Origin: Microbacterium lacticum
Lineage (GTDB): Bacteria > Actinomycetota > Actinomycetes > Actinomycetales > Microbacteriaceae
Assembly (NCBI RefSeq): GCF_006716815.1
Contig: NZ_VFPS01000003.1
Coordinates: 473,047 to 537,046, forward strand
Reading direction: 5' to 3'
Length of the DNA stretch: 64,000 nt
Shown here one piece after another: positions 45,573 to 54,819 of this stretch (position 1 is the first letter of the stretch; each line of letters starts with the position of its first letter). The position numbers were made by a program, and so were the translations under genes. The notes beneath the pieces are model-generated. The model was not told the origin of the DNA. It worked only from the letters and a program-made list of their open reading frames with translations, and did not search any database.

Positions 45573-46487
45573 GTGGACGAGCCGCAGAGTCGGGGGACGC
45601 AGGACGATGACTCGCGTCGAGAGTCGCTGCGGGCCGCCAGAAAGCGCGAACTGCGAAAGCGCGATGCCGTCTTAGGCGACCGTCGCGCCGAGCAACTCCG
45701 CGAGGAGCGCAAAGAGGCCAAGCGTCAGTACGCACGGGCGTGGTACGCCGCGAACAAGCCGCTGCACCAAGAGATCCAGCGGCGCTACCGCGAGCGCCAG
45801 CGTGCCGAGAACCCAGAGGGGTTCCGCGCCCGGCTGCGCGCCGCCAATCAGCGTTGGCGGGACTCGCACCGCGAGCAGATCCGCCAGCACCAGCGCGACA
45901 AGGACCGCGATGCTCCTGCGATGAAGCGCGAGAACGCCGCCCGCTACTACGCCGCTCACGCCGACGAGGTCAAGCAGCGCAAGCGCGAGAACTACTGGAC
46001 CGACCACGAGAAGTCATTGGCGGATCAGCGCCAGTACCGCGCGCGAGAGAAGTGGCGGCGTGCGAACGGGCTACCGCCGCAGCGTTTGCACCGCGCTACG
46101 GGGACAGAGCGAAAGTCGAACCTGGCCGCAGCCGAGGCGTTCTTCACCCGTGCGCGCACCGCCGAAGAAATCACGCGTCTGCGCAGCGAACGTGGGACGC
46201 CCCGCTACCTCATCGATCGGTTCGAGCGTGCGAACGCGCGCGATCGCGCCGCCGCGCACTATGCGGAATCGCTGACTCGCGGCGAGGGACGCCTCGAGCA
46301 ACAACTCCGCCCGACACGGGCGGAGCGCAACGCCATGGCCCGAGCAGATGACGACGCACGAATGGATGCCGTGGCCGCCGCGATCAATGACCGGCTGCGG
46401 ACTCAGCCGAAGGTGGCCCCCCGGGCGACGCCCGTGACCGAGCCGGCACCACCGATGCCGTCGACACGACCCGGACTGTCGCGATGA
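45573..46487 (+). CDS. Arg/Glu-rich coiled-coil protein (304 residues)
   Basis: A GTG start at 45573. The sequence is dominated by charged helix: RAARKRELRKRDAVLGDRRA, QIRQHQRDKDRDAPAMKREN, HADEVKQRKRENYWTDHEKS. A conserved-looking central patch has KRQYARAWYAANKPLHQEIQ and RRYRERQRAENPEGFRARLR. It is strongly basic, so nucleic acid binding is likely. A disordered Pro-rich tail follows. No family recognised; it overlaps the next gene by four bases. Similar proteins lie near relaxase or replication genes on actinobacterial plasmids, which is only a contextual hint. Confidence 0.7.
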   Translation: MDEPQSRGTQDDDSRRESLRAARKRELRKRDAVLGDRRAEQLREERKEAKRQYARAWYAANKPLHQEIQRRYRERQRAENPEGFRARLRAANQRWRDSHREQIRQHQRDKDRDAPAMKRENAARYYAAHADEVKQRKRENYWTDHEKSLADQRQYRAREKWRRANGLPPQRLHRATGTERKSNLAAAEAFFTRARTAEEITRLRSERGTPRYLIDRFERANARDRAAAHYAESLTRGEGRLEQQLRPTRAERNAMARADDDARMDAVAAAINDRLRTQPKVAPRATPVTEPAPPMPSTRPGLSR

Positions 46488-46756
46488 ACCCGCAGACGAG
46501 TAAGGATCAGAGCATGGTCGATCGTGCAGACGTCGAAGCCGTCATTTACCGTGCAGCGTTCGTCGCCGTGCGCTTCGGCGTGCCGGCATCCACGGCTCAG
46601 GCCGATCAGGACGTCGCATGGTGCCTCGAACCACTCACGATGCTGAGCAGAACCGAGCGCGCGGAGCTCGGCGTGCTTGTACGCGACCTCGCCGCAGACC
46701 CGACGAACAACCGTGAGACCTTCATCGCGAAGCTCATGGAGATGATCGACGAGTAG
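46484..46756 (+). CDS. Small hypothetical protein (90 residues), last gene of the island operon
   Basis: Reads MVDRADVEAVIYRAAFVAVR, FGVPASTAQADQDVAWCLEP, LTMLSRTERAELGVLVRDLA, then a helical end FIAKLMEMIDE. All-helical and soluble. ATGA overlap with the preceding gene. The ATG at 46484 or 46514 (MVDRADVE) could be the start. No function assigned. It is followed by 178 bases with no gene. Confidence 0.6.
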   Translation: MNPQTSKDQSMVDRADVEAVIYRAAFVAVRFGVPASTAQADQDVAWCLEPLTMLSRTERAELGVLVRDLAADPTNNRETFIAKLMEMIDE

Positions 46757-46934
46757 CTCGCAGCTTCCTCCGGACGCGAGATCGTAGCGGGGGGCGAGGC
46801 GCTCCGTTCCGGGCTTTCGCGGCATATGCTCGGGCCTCCGCTGCGCTCCGGCCCTCCGCTATTCCACGACCCGGCACTGCGCGCCGCGCCCACCGCTGAG
46901 ATCGCTGAATGTCCGAAGGATGCCAGGGGAGTAG

Positions 46935-47921
46935 TCAGCGATCGAGCCCGCGCGACGGCGCCGGAGCGGGGAGAACGAGGGGCCTCGGGAGTTCCCGCGC
47001 ATCGGCTAGTTGCTGATCGAGCCGGCCCAGTTGTTGCTCGAGTTGAGTACGTTGCCGAACCGCGGCATCAGAGTCCGGGCGCAGCGGCATGCTCGGCAGC
47101 ACTGCGGTCAGCGCCAAGCGGTGCAACTCACCAAGCGTCGCGACGACCGGCTCGACGTCCTCGCGGGATTGGCGGGCGTACTCGTTGATCCGGCGCAGCT
47201 CGCTCAGCCATTGCACGCCCTCTATCGACGAATAGGGGCGCTGCCGCTCGGCATCCAACGCAGCGGTCAGCCCCTGGATCGACTGCGAATGCCGGCGCGG
47301 CTCAGCCTCGTGCAGTGCGACGCCACCGGGGTTGATCACCCGGACGTGATCGAAGGGGGCATTGACCTCGAGTTCGGCTGTGAGGTCTCGCACCTCCGCC
47401 GCAGCGGCGCGATGCGCATCGGCCGTCGTGGCCTGCGTGGGGATTCGCTCCCGACGCTGATTGAGATACGCGGATGCCGCGGTCAGCAGGCTGTCGGGAG
47501 TGCGAGATGCCATCACGACGACCTCGGTCGTGAACCCCGCGTCAATGAAGGCCGCTGAGGCGGCTCGAGCCGCGTCCGCAGTGAGCGCTTCGCTTTCGAG
47601 TACGACCGAGCGCCGCTCGTTGAGCGCCGTCCCGACCGACTGCGCGATCCACCGTTCGACGGTGGGCCGCAGGGCGTCCTCAAGCTCGAACGGCCGGCGG
47701 CTCGCGAGCTCGAGGTAGTTGGGGTGGAACGCGCGGAGCACGGCCGCGCTGACGACGGCTCGTCCGCTCCCTTGTGGGTTGTCGCGGTAGGCGGCGCGAG
47801 TGCGGCCCGATCCGGGTTCGCCAACCAAGAGGGTCAGGCTCGGCTGTGCGGGTGCATCATTGTCGGCGAAGAGAGCCGGTCGGATGAGCGACTCGAACGT
47901 GCGATCGGCGTCGAAGGTCAC
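46935..47921 (-). CDS. Zeta-toxin-like P-loop kinase
   Basis: A 328-residue protein. The N-terminal 200 residues resemble zeta toxins (UDP-GlcNAc kinases): SLTLLVGEPGSGRTRAAYRD with the Walker A GEPGSGRT at about residues 34-41, then a catalytic-type acidic region (AFHPNYLELASRRPFELEDA), SVVLESEALTADAARAASAA, and VVVMASRTPDSLLTAASAYL. The C-terminal part is coiled coil. Family toxins phosphorylate UDP-N-acetylglucosamine and block wall synthesis. GTG start at 47921 overlaps the stop of a 59-residue upstream gene by three bases. This is the usual antitoxin-first operon; the partner is not a classical epsilon. Confidence 0.8.
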   Translation of the reverse strand: MTFDADRTFESLIRPALFADNDAPAQPSLTLLVGEPGSGRTRAAYRDNPQGSGRAVVSAAVLRAFHPNYLELASRRPFELEDALRPTVERWIAQSVGTALNERRSVVLESEALTADAARAASAAFIDAGFTTEVVVMASRTPDSLLTAASAYLNQRRERIPTQATTADAHRAAAAEVRDLTAELEVNAPFDHVRVINPGGVALHEAEPRRHSQSIQGLTAALDAERQRPYSSIEGVQWLSELRRINEYARQSREDVEPVVATLGELHRLALTAVLPSMPLRPDSDAAVRQRTQLEQQLGRLDQQLADARELPRPLVLPAPAPSRGLDR

Positions 47922-48097
47922 GGCGTTGCTCCGTCGGCAAGTTCGCGCAGCTCTGCGCGTATGGCGTCGACTGTTTCGAGGGTCGTGCCGACGTCGGCAC
48001 GCGCGGCGAGAGCCGCGATCTTCGCAATCACGTCAGCTGTAGCGCTGTCATACGCGACGAGGTCGCTGATCCGCCACCCTGCCTTGGCCGGGTCCAT
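47918..48097 (-). CDS. Putative antitoxin of the zeta toxin (59 residues)
   Basis: An open frame below the usual size cut-off: it reads MDPAKAGWRISDLVAYDSAT, then a helix ADVIAKIAALAARADVGTTL and a final helix ETVDAIRAELRELADGATP. GGGAGGCG lies nine bases before ATG 48097, and its TGA (47918-47920) overlaps the toxin start. Small helical proteins in this position neutralise zeta toxins in known systems. No sequence similarity to epsilon was recognisable by eye, so the role is inferred from position and coupling. Confidence 0.65.
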   Translation of the reverse strand: MDPAKAGWRISDLVAYDSATADVIAKIAALAARADVGTTLETVDAIRAELRELADGATP

Positions 48098-48193
48098 ATC
48101 GGTCGCCTCCCAGCACCGATCCTACGGCGAGGGTCCTCGCTCGCGTTCGAAACGGATCCGCCTGCGGGCCGGAAGGTTGCCCCAGGGAAGGTG

Positions 48194-49063
48194 CTATTCG
48201 CGGGCGCCGTTTGATACGAGACGCCCCGCATAGTCGTGCGTGGCGAGGAACTCGTATCGCTCGTCAAGCTGCGCAATGAGCTCCACGCACGTCCTGATTG
48301 AAACTGCCAGCATTTGGATGCTGGGCGTGATCTCGAAAGACGCAACCCCGTCGGTGAACTCGTTCATCTGGCGAACGTCGCTCAGCGCCCGCATCACTTG
48401 CTCACTTCCATGAAGGAATGCACTGCTCGCCTTCCAAACGACTAGCGGCGACGAAACCTCGTAGCCAGAGCGAGTGCGGCCGCGACTCTTGGGCGACACG
48501 GCAGTGAGAATCGCCGTGTAGCTCGGTGGTGGGCCGAGGTCCAATTGTCGGAGCGGGCCCACTGTGTCTTTCAACTGATTGAGACGCTCGATGGTCTTCT
48601 CGGTGCCGTTCCGCACGGGAGCAGCGCCACCCCTCCCCTTGATGAGCTCGGCGAACCTAAGTGCTTCCTGCGCATTCCGGTAGGCGAGTTGCAGGGCGCG
48701 GAGCACTCGATCCGACTTCTTCGAGGACTTGATCAACCACATCGACGTCGCCGCGGCCTCGACCGCGGTCCGGATGAGCGAGTAAAGGGAGAACGGATAT
48801 GCGAGCAGTTGCTCGTTGTCGTTGTCGATCATTATCTCGAACACCCGATCTAGGTTCTCGGTCGATCGAGCGCGATGCGTCATGACTAGCGTGTCTACGG
48901 GCTCTCTCGCGGTGTGAGCACGTTCTAGGTCCAGCATGGAACCGGCAGCCGGGGGCGAGAGTTGATCAGCCAGTCGTTGGTACCGGACGCGCGCACCCTG
49001 GATGGCGCGAACGCCGAGCTCCATTTGCTCGTCCGTCTCCTGCCTGTCGTGCTTGCCGATCAC
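48194..49063 (-). CDS. Hypothetical helical protein (289 residues)
   Basis: Reads MELGVRAIQGARVRYQRLAD, LVMTHRARSTENLDRVFEIM, YPFSLYSLIRTAVEAAATSM with WLIKSSKKSDRVLRALQLAY, and KASSAFLHGSEQVMRALSDV. It is all-helical and resembles the DUF-type 'AbiV/HEPN-like' helical proteins found on islands, but I could not find an R-x4-6-H motif and do not assign it. ATG at 49063; an internal ATG (residue 14) is an alternative. It is transcribed toward the toxin pair on the same strand. Confidence 0.65.
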   Translation of the reverse strand: MIGKHDRQETDEQMELGVRAIQGARVRYQRLADQLSPPAAGSMLDLERAHTAREPVDTLVMTHRARSTENLDRVFEIMIDNDNEQLLAYPFSLYSLIRTAVEAAATSMWLIKSSKKSDRVLRALQLAYRNAQEALRFAELIKGRGGAAPVRNGTEKTIERLNQLKDTVGPLRQLDLGPPPSYTAILTAVSPKSRGRTRSGYEVSSPLVVWKASSAFLHGSEQVMRALSDVRQMNEFTDGVASFEITPSIQMLAVSIRTCVELIAQLDERYEFLATHDYAGRLVSNGARE

Positions 49064-49272
49064 TCCTGGATCATATGGTTCGCTTTCCAGGCTCGGTGCG
49101 CGCGAGACCGCAAGCCGGTCGTGGAGCGCGCTGACTTGGCTGCGTAGCGGCGGTTCGGCGCATCAACGGAGTTGGGAGGAGTCGACGTACAAGAACCGCT
49201 GGTGACGCGCGCCGCGACCGTAGTGCTTGCGGACTTCGACGCGGCAGCACAACGCGGGTTATCCGCGGACGG

Positions 49273-49959
49273 TCATAACCAGAGATCCCAAATCTCGTGG
49301 CGCCCTTCGCTACTGACGGCGTCCACCATCCCGCGCGCCTCGGGATCAGTGTGCGACGGGGCCCGGGAACCGCCGCCGGGCGCGGGCGTTCTCAAGATGT
49401 CTTTGCGTGCCTGTTGGAAGAGCGGTGCGTATCCGGCGATCTCGGCCTCGGCCCTGAACACATGCACGACTGAGCCGTCGTGCAGCGCGACCAAACGCAG
49501 CGGAGTCAAGTCGCGGGGCAGCGGCACTTGGGTCCCTGGGGCGACGACACACATCAGAATGACGGTCATCATCCCGGACGGGGCGGGAGCTATCCACGCG
49601 ACCTTCGAAAGGCGCGTGAGCTCGGTGGCACCTGGAACGATGTCGTCCGTCGGGAGCAGGATCCGGATCATTTCCGTGTAGCCGAGAGCATCGGTAGCGG
49701 GACGATTCCATTGGCTCAGCACCCGAGGGATTCCAAGCTCCTCCGCCTTCGATCGGCTGTACTGTAATCGCCAGTCTCCGCTTTGGTGGAACGACCATTT
49801 GCTGTCGCCGCCCCCGTGCTCGCGCGTCGACAGGTACACATCATTGGTTCGACGAGCGCACGTGAGCACCCAGGTCGCACCATGCGCCTCAGGGGAACCG
49901 ACGGCGAACCGCCACAGGTCGCCAGGCGGTTGTACGTTGAACTCCAGCGCGTCGTCCAT
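49273..49959 (-). CDS. Hypothetical protein (228 residues)
   Basis: Begins MDDALEFNVQPPGDLWRFAV, continues GATWVLTCARRTNDVYLSTR, SGDWRLQYSRSKAEELGIPR, then EMIRILLPTDDIVPGATELT and IWDLWL at the end. Beta-rich with several tryptophans; DVYLSTREHGG and KWSFHQSGDWRLQ suggest a compact beta domain. I place the start at ATG 49959, because the frame upstream (to 50040) is Cys-rich and atypical. No domain assigned. The flanks, 49064-49272 and 49960-50204, contain no further genes. Confidence 0.6.
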   Translation of the reverse strand: MDDALEFNVQPPGDLWRFAVGSPEAHGATWVLTCARRTNDVYLSTREHGGGDSKWSFHQSGDWRLQYSRSKAEELGIPRVLSQWNRPATDALGYTEMIRILLPTDDIVPGATELTRLSKVAWIAPAPSGMMTVILMCVVAPGTQVPLPRDLTPLRLVALHDGSVVHVFRAEAEIAGYAPLFQQARKDILRTPAPGGGSRAPSHTDPEARGMVDAVSSEGRHEIWDLWL

Positions 49960-50204
49960 CACCCAACTCGCACCAGTGGCTGCGGAACAGAGATCACAGA
50001 AACACCATAGGTCGCCCGTTGGGGCGTCGTGAGGCCTCACGTGGTCCCACCCCTCAGCGCGGCTTGCTTACTTGCGATCGCCGGCTGATGGATCGCTTAT
50101 CGAGCCGCAGGTCAACCCCCACGGCTCGGGCACTTAGGACTGTTTCGAGCTGCCAGGTTATGCGCGCGGCGAGAATGCGGTGGGCTGCCCCGTATCCTGA
50201 CGCT

Positions 50205-50374
50205 GTGCTGGTGATCCTCGACGCGAACGTGATCGTTTCTGACCCACTGCTGAGAGGGTCGATCTGGCCGCAACTTGCGGACGCCATCTCCGGAGGGAGG
50301 GTCGAAGTTCTGGTGCCGCGCCTGGCACTTGAGGAAGCGATCGCTGCCTACCAAAGGCTGCGCGGCGCGAAGGC
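50205..50374 (+). pseudogene. PIN-domain protein (DUF4935-like), truncated by IS3
   Basis: Starts at GTG 50205: VLVILDANVIVSDPLLRGSI, then SGGRVEVLVPRLALEEAIAA and YQRLRGAK. The LDANVIVSD strand (first catalytic Asp) and the VPRLALEEAIAAYQ helix with Glu match the first third of PIN-domain ribonucleases. At 50375 the IS3 element begins and the frame ends 24 bases inside it. No continuation is recognisable beyond the far end of the IS nest at 56335, so the remaining acidic residues are lost. Confidence 0.65.
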
Positions 50375-50405
50375 TGAAGCGCCCTGGGTCTGATGGAGAC
50401 TCGCG

Positions 50406-51363
50406 CTATTTGATTCCCACCAGCTGATCGGCGGTGGTTTGGTCAGCATAGAACTTCTGCTCGAACTCTGCGGGTGGGATGTCGCCGAGGTAGCCGTGGA
50501 GGCGTTGAGTGTTGTGCCAGTGCACCCATCCGAGGGTCGCGAGCTCGAGGTCCTCGACCGTCTTCCAGGGTCCGGGGCGAGCGGGTCCGCGGACGAGTTC
50601 GGTCTTGTAGTAGCCGTTGACGGTCTCGGCCAGGGCATTGTCATAGCTGTCGCCGACGGTCCCAATCGACGGCGTCGCGCGATCTCCGCGAGTCGTTCTC
50701 CGTAGCGAATCGACGTGAATTGAGACCCTGCGTCGCTGTGACACCTCAGATCCTCGTGGTGACGACCTCTCGACCAGCGGGCCATCTCGATCGCGTCGAG
50801 GACCATTTCGGTGCGCATGTGTGACGCGCAGCGCCACCCGACGATCGTCCGGCTGAACGCGTCGATGATGAAGCAGACATGCGCGACGCCCGCCCACGTC
50901 GGCACGAACGTCAGGTCGGTGACCCAGAGCCGGTTCGGGGCGGTCGCGGTGAACTCCCGCTTCACGAGATCCGGGTGCCGCGCCGACGTCGGATCAGGCC
51001 GGGTCGTCTTCACTCGCTTGCTCCGGGTTGCGCCCTCGATGCCGGTCACGCGCATGAGCCGACCGGTCTGGTCCCGGCCGATGTCGATCCCTGCTCGGCG
51101 GGCGGTCTTCCAGAGCTTGCGGACACCGTAGACGCAGTAGTTCGCGTTCCAGAGCGTCACCAGCTCCGGGATGAGGACCGCGTCACTGATCGTCCGGGCC
51201 GACGGCCCACGGTCTTTCGCCGCGTAGTACGTGCTCGGAGCCACCTGCAACAGGCTGCAGATGGGCTCGACTCCAAGCGGGCGACCTTCGACGATGTCGT
51301 CCTTGTTCGCGTCGATGAACGCGACTACTTCCGGTGTTGGCGGTCGAGCTCCGCCCCGAAGAA
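50406..51363 (-). pseudogene. IS3-family transposase OrfB, frameshifted
   Basis: The first part reads FIDANKDDIVEGRPLGVEPI, ISDAVLIPELVTLWNANYCV, RLWVTDLTFVPTWAGVAHVC with the catalytic Asp, FIIDAFSRTIVGWRCASH and HSDAGSQFTSIRYGERLAEI with the second Asp. After about 50680 the correct continuation, ATPSIGTVGDSYDNALAETV, then NGYYKTELV with the catalytic Glu, is in a different frame. One base is missing or two are extra in GCGCG at about 50676-50683. OrfB is normally made by frameshifting from OrfA. This copy is probably inactive. Confidence 0.8.
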
Positions 51364-51669
51364 AGACGCGGCCCGCTTCAAGATCTCGTTCGCCCGCCGC
51401 AACTCCCGGACCTCCTGCTCGAGCTCCCGCACTCGACGCGCTTCCGCGGTGCTCACCCCGGCGACGTGACCGTCGTCGATGTCGGCCTGCTTGACCCACA
51501 TCCTGACGGACTCGACGCCGTAGCCGAGCTGCGCAGCGACCCGATGGACCGTCCCATGCTCGGTCCCGAGCTCAGCCCGCAACGTTCGCACCATCCGGAC
51601 CGCTGCGGCCTTCTCCTCCGGCGAATACCGACGCGTCGTCGGCTTCCCTGATGTCTGCTCTTTCGGCAT
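51325..51669 (-). CDS. IS3-family transposase OrfA (helix-turn-helix)
   Basis: A 114-residue protein: RRYSPEEKAAAVRMVRTLRA, then HRVAAQLGYGVESVRMWVKQ forms the helix-turn-helix; a leucine-zipper-like helix follows (ARRVRELEQEVRELRRANEI, LKRAASFF). Its ATG (51667-51669) lies inside the 8-bp GCATAACC target duplicated by the ISL3 elements, so its upstream promoter region is now separated by 4.6 kb. Confidence 0.88.
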   Translation of the reverse strand: MPKEQTSGKPTTRRYSPEEKAAAVRMVRTLRAELGTEHGTVHRVAAQLGYGVESVRMWVKQADIDDGHVAGVSTAEARRVRELEQEVRELRRANEILKRAASFFGAELDRQHRK

Positions 51670-52644
51670 AACCGGCTCTGTGCATTCTAGGTGGGGGTGA
51701 GGGGGTCAAGTCCGCCGGCGATCAGGAGCATGCGGAGCCGGTAGTTGTCGTAGTTGGTGAAGCCGCGGGCGATCCGGCGGGCGAGTTCGATGAGCCCGTT
51801 CACGGCCTCGGTGCCGCCGTTGGATGAGCGTCCTGTCGCCCAGTAGGCCAGGAACGCGGCTCGCCACTGGGTGAGGGTGCGGCCGAGGCGGGCGATTTCG
51901 GGGATCGGGCAGGACGGGAACGATTCGAGAACCTTCTCGGCGATCTTGTGCCCTTCGACCAGGTTGGGGTGCCGGTAGGCGTCGCGGAGCTGCTGGGCGG
52001 CGTGCCAGGCGACTTCAACTTCAACGTGCTCCTCTCTCGTCGCGAACGCCGCGTCGAGCCGGGACCGCTGCCTGTCGGTGAGGCGCTCCCGTCCGGCGCG
52101 GAGGATGTTGCGGATCCCGTAGAGCGGATCTCCCTTGCAGCCGCGATGTCCGAGGGTGTCTTGCTGGACGCGGCGACGGACGTCATCAACCGCGGCGGTG
52201 CCGAGCTTGACGACGTGGAACGCGTCCAGCACCGCGGTCGCGTCGTCGAGTTCGTCGTCGAGGGCCTTCTTGTAGCCGGCGAACGGGTCAAGAGCTGCGA
52301 TCTTCACCCCGGCACGGAACTGCTCGTCCCGCTCCTTGATCCAGTCCGCGTACGCCTTCGAGGATCGACCTGGCACCAGGTCCAGCAGTCGCGCCCGCAC
52401 GCGTCCCGTGGCGTCTCGGGTCAGGTCGACCATCCCGGTCAGCTCCTTCGGACCGCGCCCGCCGTCGGCGACGGGCTTCGTGGACACGTGATGCCACAGG
52501 TGCTCGTCCACGCCGAGCACTTCGACGCCATCGAACCGGCCAGGGTCCTGCTCGCGGCGCTGCAACTCGGCCTCCACGTGCGTCCAGACCGTGCGCCACG
52601 CGACGCGCAGCTGCCGAGCGACACCGCGCACTGACGCGTTCTCG

Positions 52645-54293
52645 CCTGGATCGTGTCACCGTCGGGTGATTTCGCGGGTTGAGGATCGTTGAGGCTTGAT
52701 TTTCCGGGGGTGCTGGTGCCTCGTGCGGGGCACTAATGGCGTCGATCTAGACTCGCTCGGTGGGGTGGTTCGTGCGGAAGGTGCGCACCGCGTCGGGTGC
52801 GACGGCGGTGCAGATCGCGTCGAAGACCCGTGGTGTGCGGACGATCGTGGAGCACCTCGGCTCCGCGCACGACGATGAGCAGCTCGCGGTGCTGGTCGCG
52901 ATCGCGCGGGAGCGGATCGCGGAGCTGGCCGGGCATGTCCCGTTCGATCTGGACGGGCTGGGCGCGACGCCGCCGGCCACGACCGCGCCGACGGTGACCG
53001 GGTCGAGGTCCAGGTTGTTGTGGGATGTCCTCGAGGACGCCTACGCCCGTCTCGGGTTCGACGCGGTCGGCAACGACACATTCATGAAGCTGGTCCTGGC
53101 CCGCGTCGTCGAGCCGACCAGCAAGGCGGACACGCTGCGGGTGTGGGACGAGCTCGGTGTCCCGGGTGCGCCGTCGCTGTCGACCGTGTGGCGGACCCTC
53201 GCCCGCAGCGTTGAGCAGGACTGGCGGTCGAAGATCGCCGCCGCAGCCTACGCGCATGCGACCCGATCTGGCCCGCTCACCGTCGTGCTCTACGACGTCA
53301 CCACCCTCTACTTCGAGGCGGAGCGTGAAGACAAGCTCCGCAAGGTCGGGATGAGCAAAGAGCGCCGCGTCGACCCGCAGATCCTCGTCGGCCTCCTCGT
53401 GGACCAGGGCGGGTTCCCCCTCGAAGTCCACGAGTTCGCGGGCAACAGGGGCGAGACCCTCACCCTGCTGCCCGTCCTCGACCAGTTCCGCGAACGTCAC
53501 TCCGCGACCGAGGTCGTGGTCGTCGCGGACGCCGGCATGCTGTCCGCAGCGAACCTGAACCGGCTGGAGGACGCCGGGTTCGGTTTCATCGTCGGCTCCC
53601 GCACCTCCTCCGCGCCATACGATCTCGCCGAGCACTACGCGACCGTCGGGAACATCGTCACCGATGGGGAGACGGTCGAGACCACCCGAACCATGGGTGC
53701 GGGTGTGAACGCGCGGGAGCGGCGAGTGGTGTGGCAGTACTCCCACAAGCGGAAGATCCGCGACAACATCACGTTGAACAAGCAGATCGAACGCGCCGAG
53801 CAGATCGCTGCCGGCACCCGCCCGGCGAAGAAGGACCGGTTCGTCACCCTCGGCACGGGGCCCGGCGTGAACTGGGCAAGAGTCGAGAAGGCCCGCGAAT
53901 ACATCGGCCTCAAGGGGTACGTCACCAACCTCAGCACCGCGACGGCTTCCGCTGCAGAGATCGTGGCGGCCTACCATGACCTGTTCCAGGTCGAGGCGAC
54001 GTTCCGGATGGCAAAGACCGACCTGCGGGCGAGGCCGATGTTCGCGTCGACCGCGGACTCGATCCACGCGCACCTCACCGTCGTGTTCTGCGCTCTCGCG
54101 ATCAGCCGGCACCTCTACAAGACCACCGGCGTGACGGTCCGCCGTATCGTCCGCGCGCTGCGCCCGCTGCGTGACGTCACGATCACCATCGACGGACACG
54201 AACTCACCGCGACCACCCCGCCAACGGGGGAAGCCGCCGACATCATCGCCGCACTCCGGCCGGGCGTGGGGCACTAATCTGACACGATCCAGG
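52645..54293 (+). mobile_element. IS1634-type insertion sequence, copy 2
   Basis: A 1649-bp element with perfect 14-bp ends CCTGGATCGTGTCA (52645) and TGACACGATCCAGG (ending 54293). The target duplication is TCTCG (52640-52644 and 54294-54298). It lies inside the ISL3 transposase gene. Confidence 0.92.
52760..54277 (+). CDS. IS1634-family transposase (copy 2)
   Basis: A 505-residue DDE transposase closely related to the one at 33762, aligning along the full length: WFVRKVRTASGATAVQIASK, YDVTTLYFEAEREDKLRKVG, SKERRVDPQILVGLLVDQGG, VVVVADAGMLSAANLNRLED and YHDLFQVEATFRMAKTDLRA. The N-terminal GTG at 52760 matches the other copy. Nothing interrupts it, so it is the most likely active IS in the nest. 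Many differences from copy 1 show they are related but not recent duplicates. Confidence 0.93.
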   Translation: MGWFVRKVRTASGATAVQIASKTRGVRTIVEHLGSAHDDEQLAVLVAIARERIAELAGHVPFDLDGLGATPPATTAPTVTGSRSRLLWDVLEDAYARLGFDAVGNDTFMKLVLARVVEPTSKADTLRVWDELGVPGAPSLSTVWRTLARSVEQDWRSKIAAAAYAHATRSGPLTVVLYDVTTLYFEAEREDKLRKVGMSKERRVDPQILVGLLVDQGGFPLEVHEFAGNRGETLTLLPVLDQFRERHSATEVVVVADAGMLSAANLNRLEDAGFGFIVGSRTSSAPYDLAEHYATVGNIVTDGETVETTRTMGAGVNARERRVVWQYSHKRKIRDNITLNKQIERAEQIAAGTRPAKKDRFVTLGTGPGVNWARVEKAREYIGLKGYVTNLSTATASAAEIVAAYHDLFQVEATFRMAKTDLRARPMFASTADSIHAHLTVVFCALAISRHLYKTTGVTVRRIVRALRPLRDVTITIDGHELTATTPPTGEAADIIAALRPGVGH

Positions 54294-54819
54294 TCTCGCG
54301 GCGCATCTGCGCCACCGCCCACGCCACCGCGCGAGCCGTCAGCGCTTTGTTCGCCGCCGCGACGGCCGGGTTCTGCTCCGTGAATGAGCGCACCCCGCAC
54401 CCGTCCTGGCGACACCGCCAGCGGCGCTTGCGCCACCGGACCCGAACCGGAGTACCGCCCATCGGGGCGTCCGTCAGAACGAGCACCTTCCGTCCCGCCG
54501 ACTCCGCGACCACTCCGCACTCAGGGCAGCCGACCGGACCCGGCGGCGACTCGGCATCGATCACGAGCACGCCATCGCCGCGACGCTCGACCCCGGCCAC
54601 CCGGAGCCCGTCGAGTCCGACGAGCAGGTCGCAGCGATCACAGTAGACAGCAGAACGTGGGCGCGCGGCGGCGCAGCGCGTAGCATCAGGCACGGGTCGA
54701 GGTCTCCGGACGAACAGGTTGCTTGGTCGCTACCGATCCTCCGGGCCTCGACCCACCTCACCCCGTCACGCCACGCCCGAGCGCCTCACCCCACCCAGAA
54801 TGCGCAGAGCCGCATAACC

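Larger units (their letters stand above)
51687..54693 (-). pseudogene. ISL3-family transposase, split by IS1634 copy 2
   Basis: The N-terminal part (54693 down to 54299) has the zinc-binding CDRCDLLVGLDGLRVAGVER, CPECGVVAE, RWRKRRWRCRQDGCGVRSFT and reaches AVAWAVAQMRRE. The C-terminal part (52644 down to 51687) has NASVRGVARQLRVAWRTVWT, GVDEHLWHHVSTKP, MVDLTRDATGRVRARLLDLV, ALDPFAGYKKALDDEL, and ends with RGFTNYDNYRLRMLLIAGGL. Removing the IS1634 copy and one TCTCG restores QMRRENASVRGVARQL in frame. Inactive unless the insert excises. Confidence 0.9.
51674..54811 (-). mobile_element. ISL3-family insertion sequence 1, interrupted by IS1634 copy 2
   Basis: The ends are GGCTCTGTGCATTCTAGG at 51674 and the inverse of GGCTCTGCGCATTCTGGG ending at 54811. 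The 8-bp target duplication GCATAACC lies at 51666-51673 and 54812-54819. Net length without the nested element is about 1484 bp. Confidence 0.92.

Noticed and set aside
48194..49063. Calling this protein an AbiV/HEPN defence protein
   Set aside because: It is helical and on an island, but the R-x4-6-H HEPN motif could not be located.
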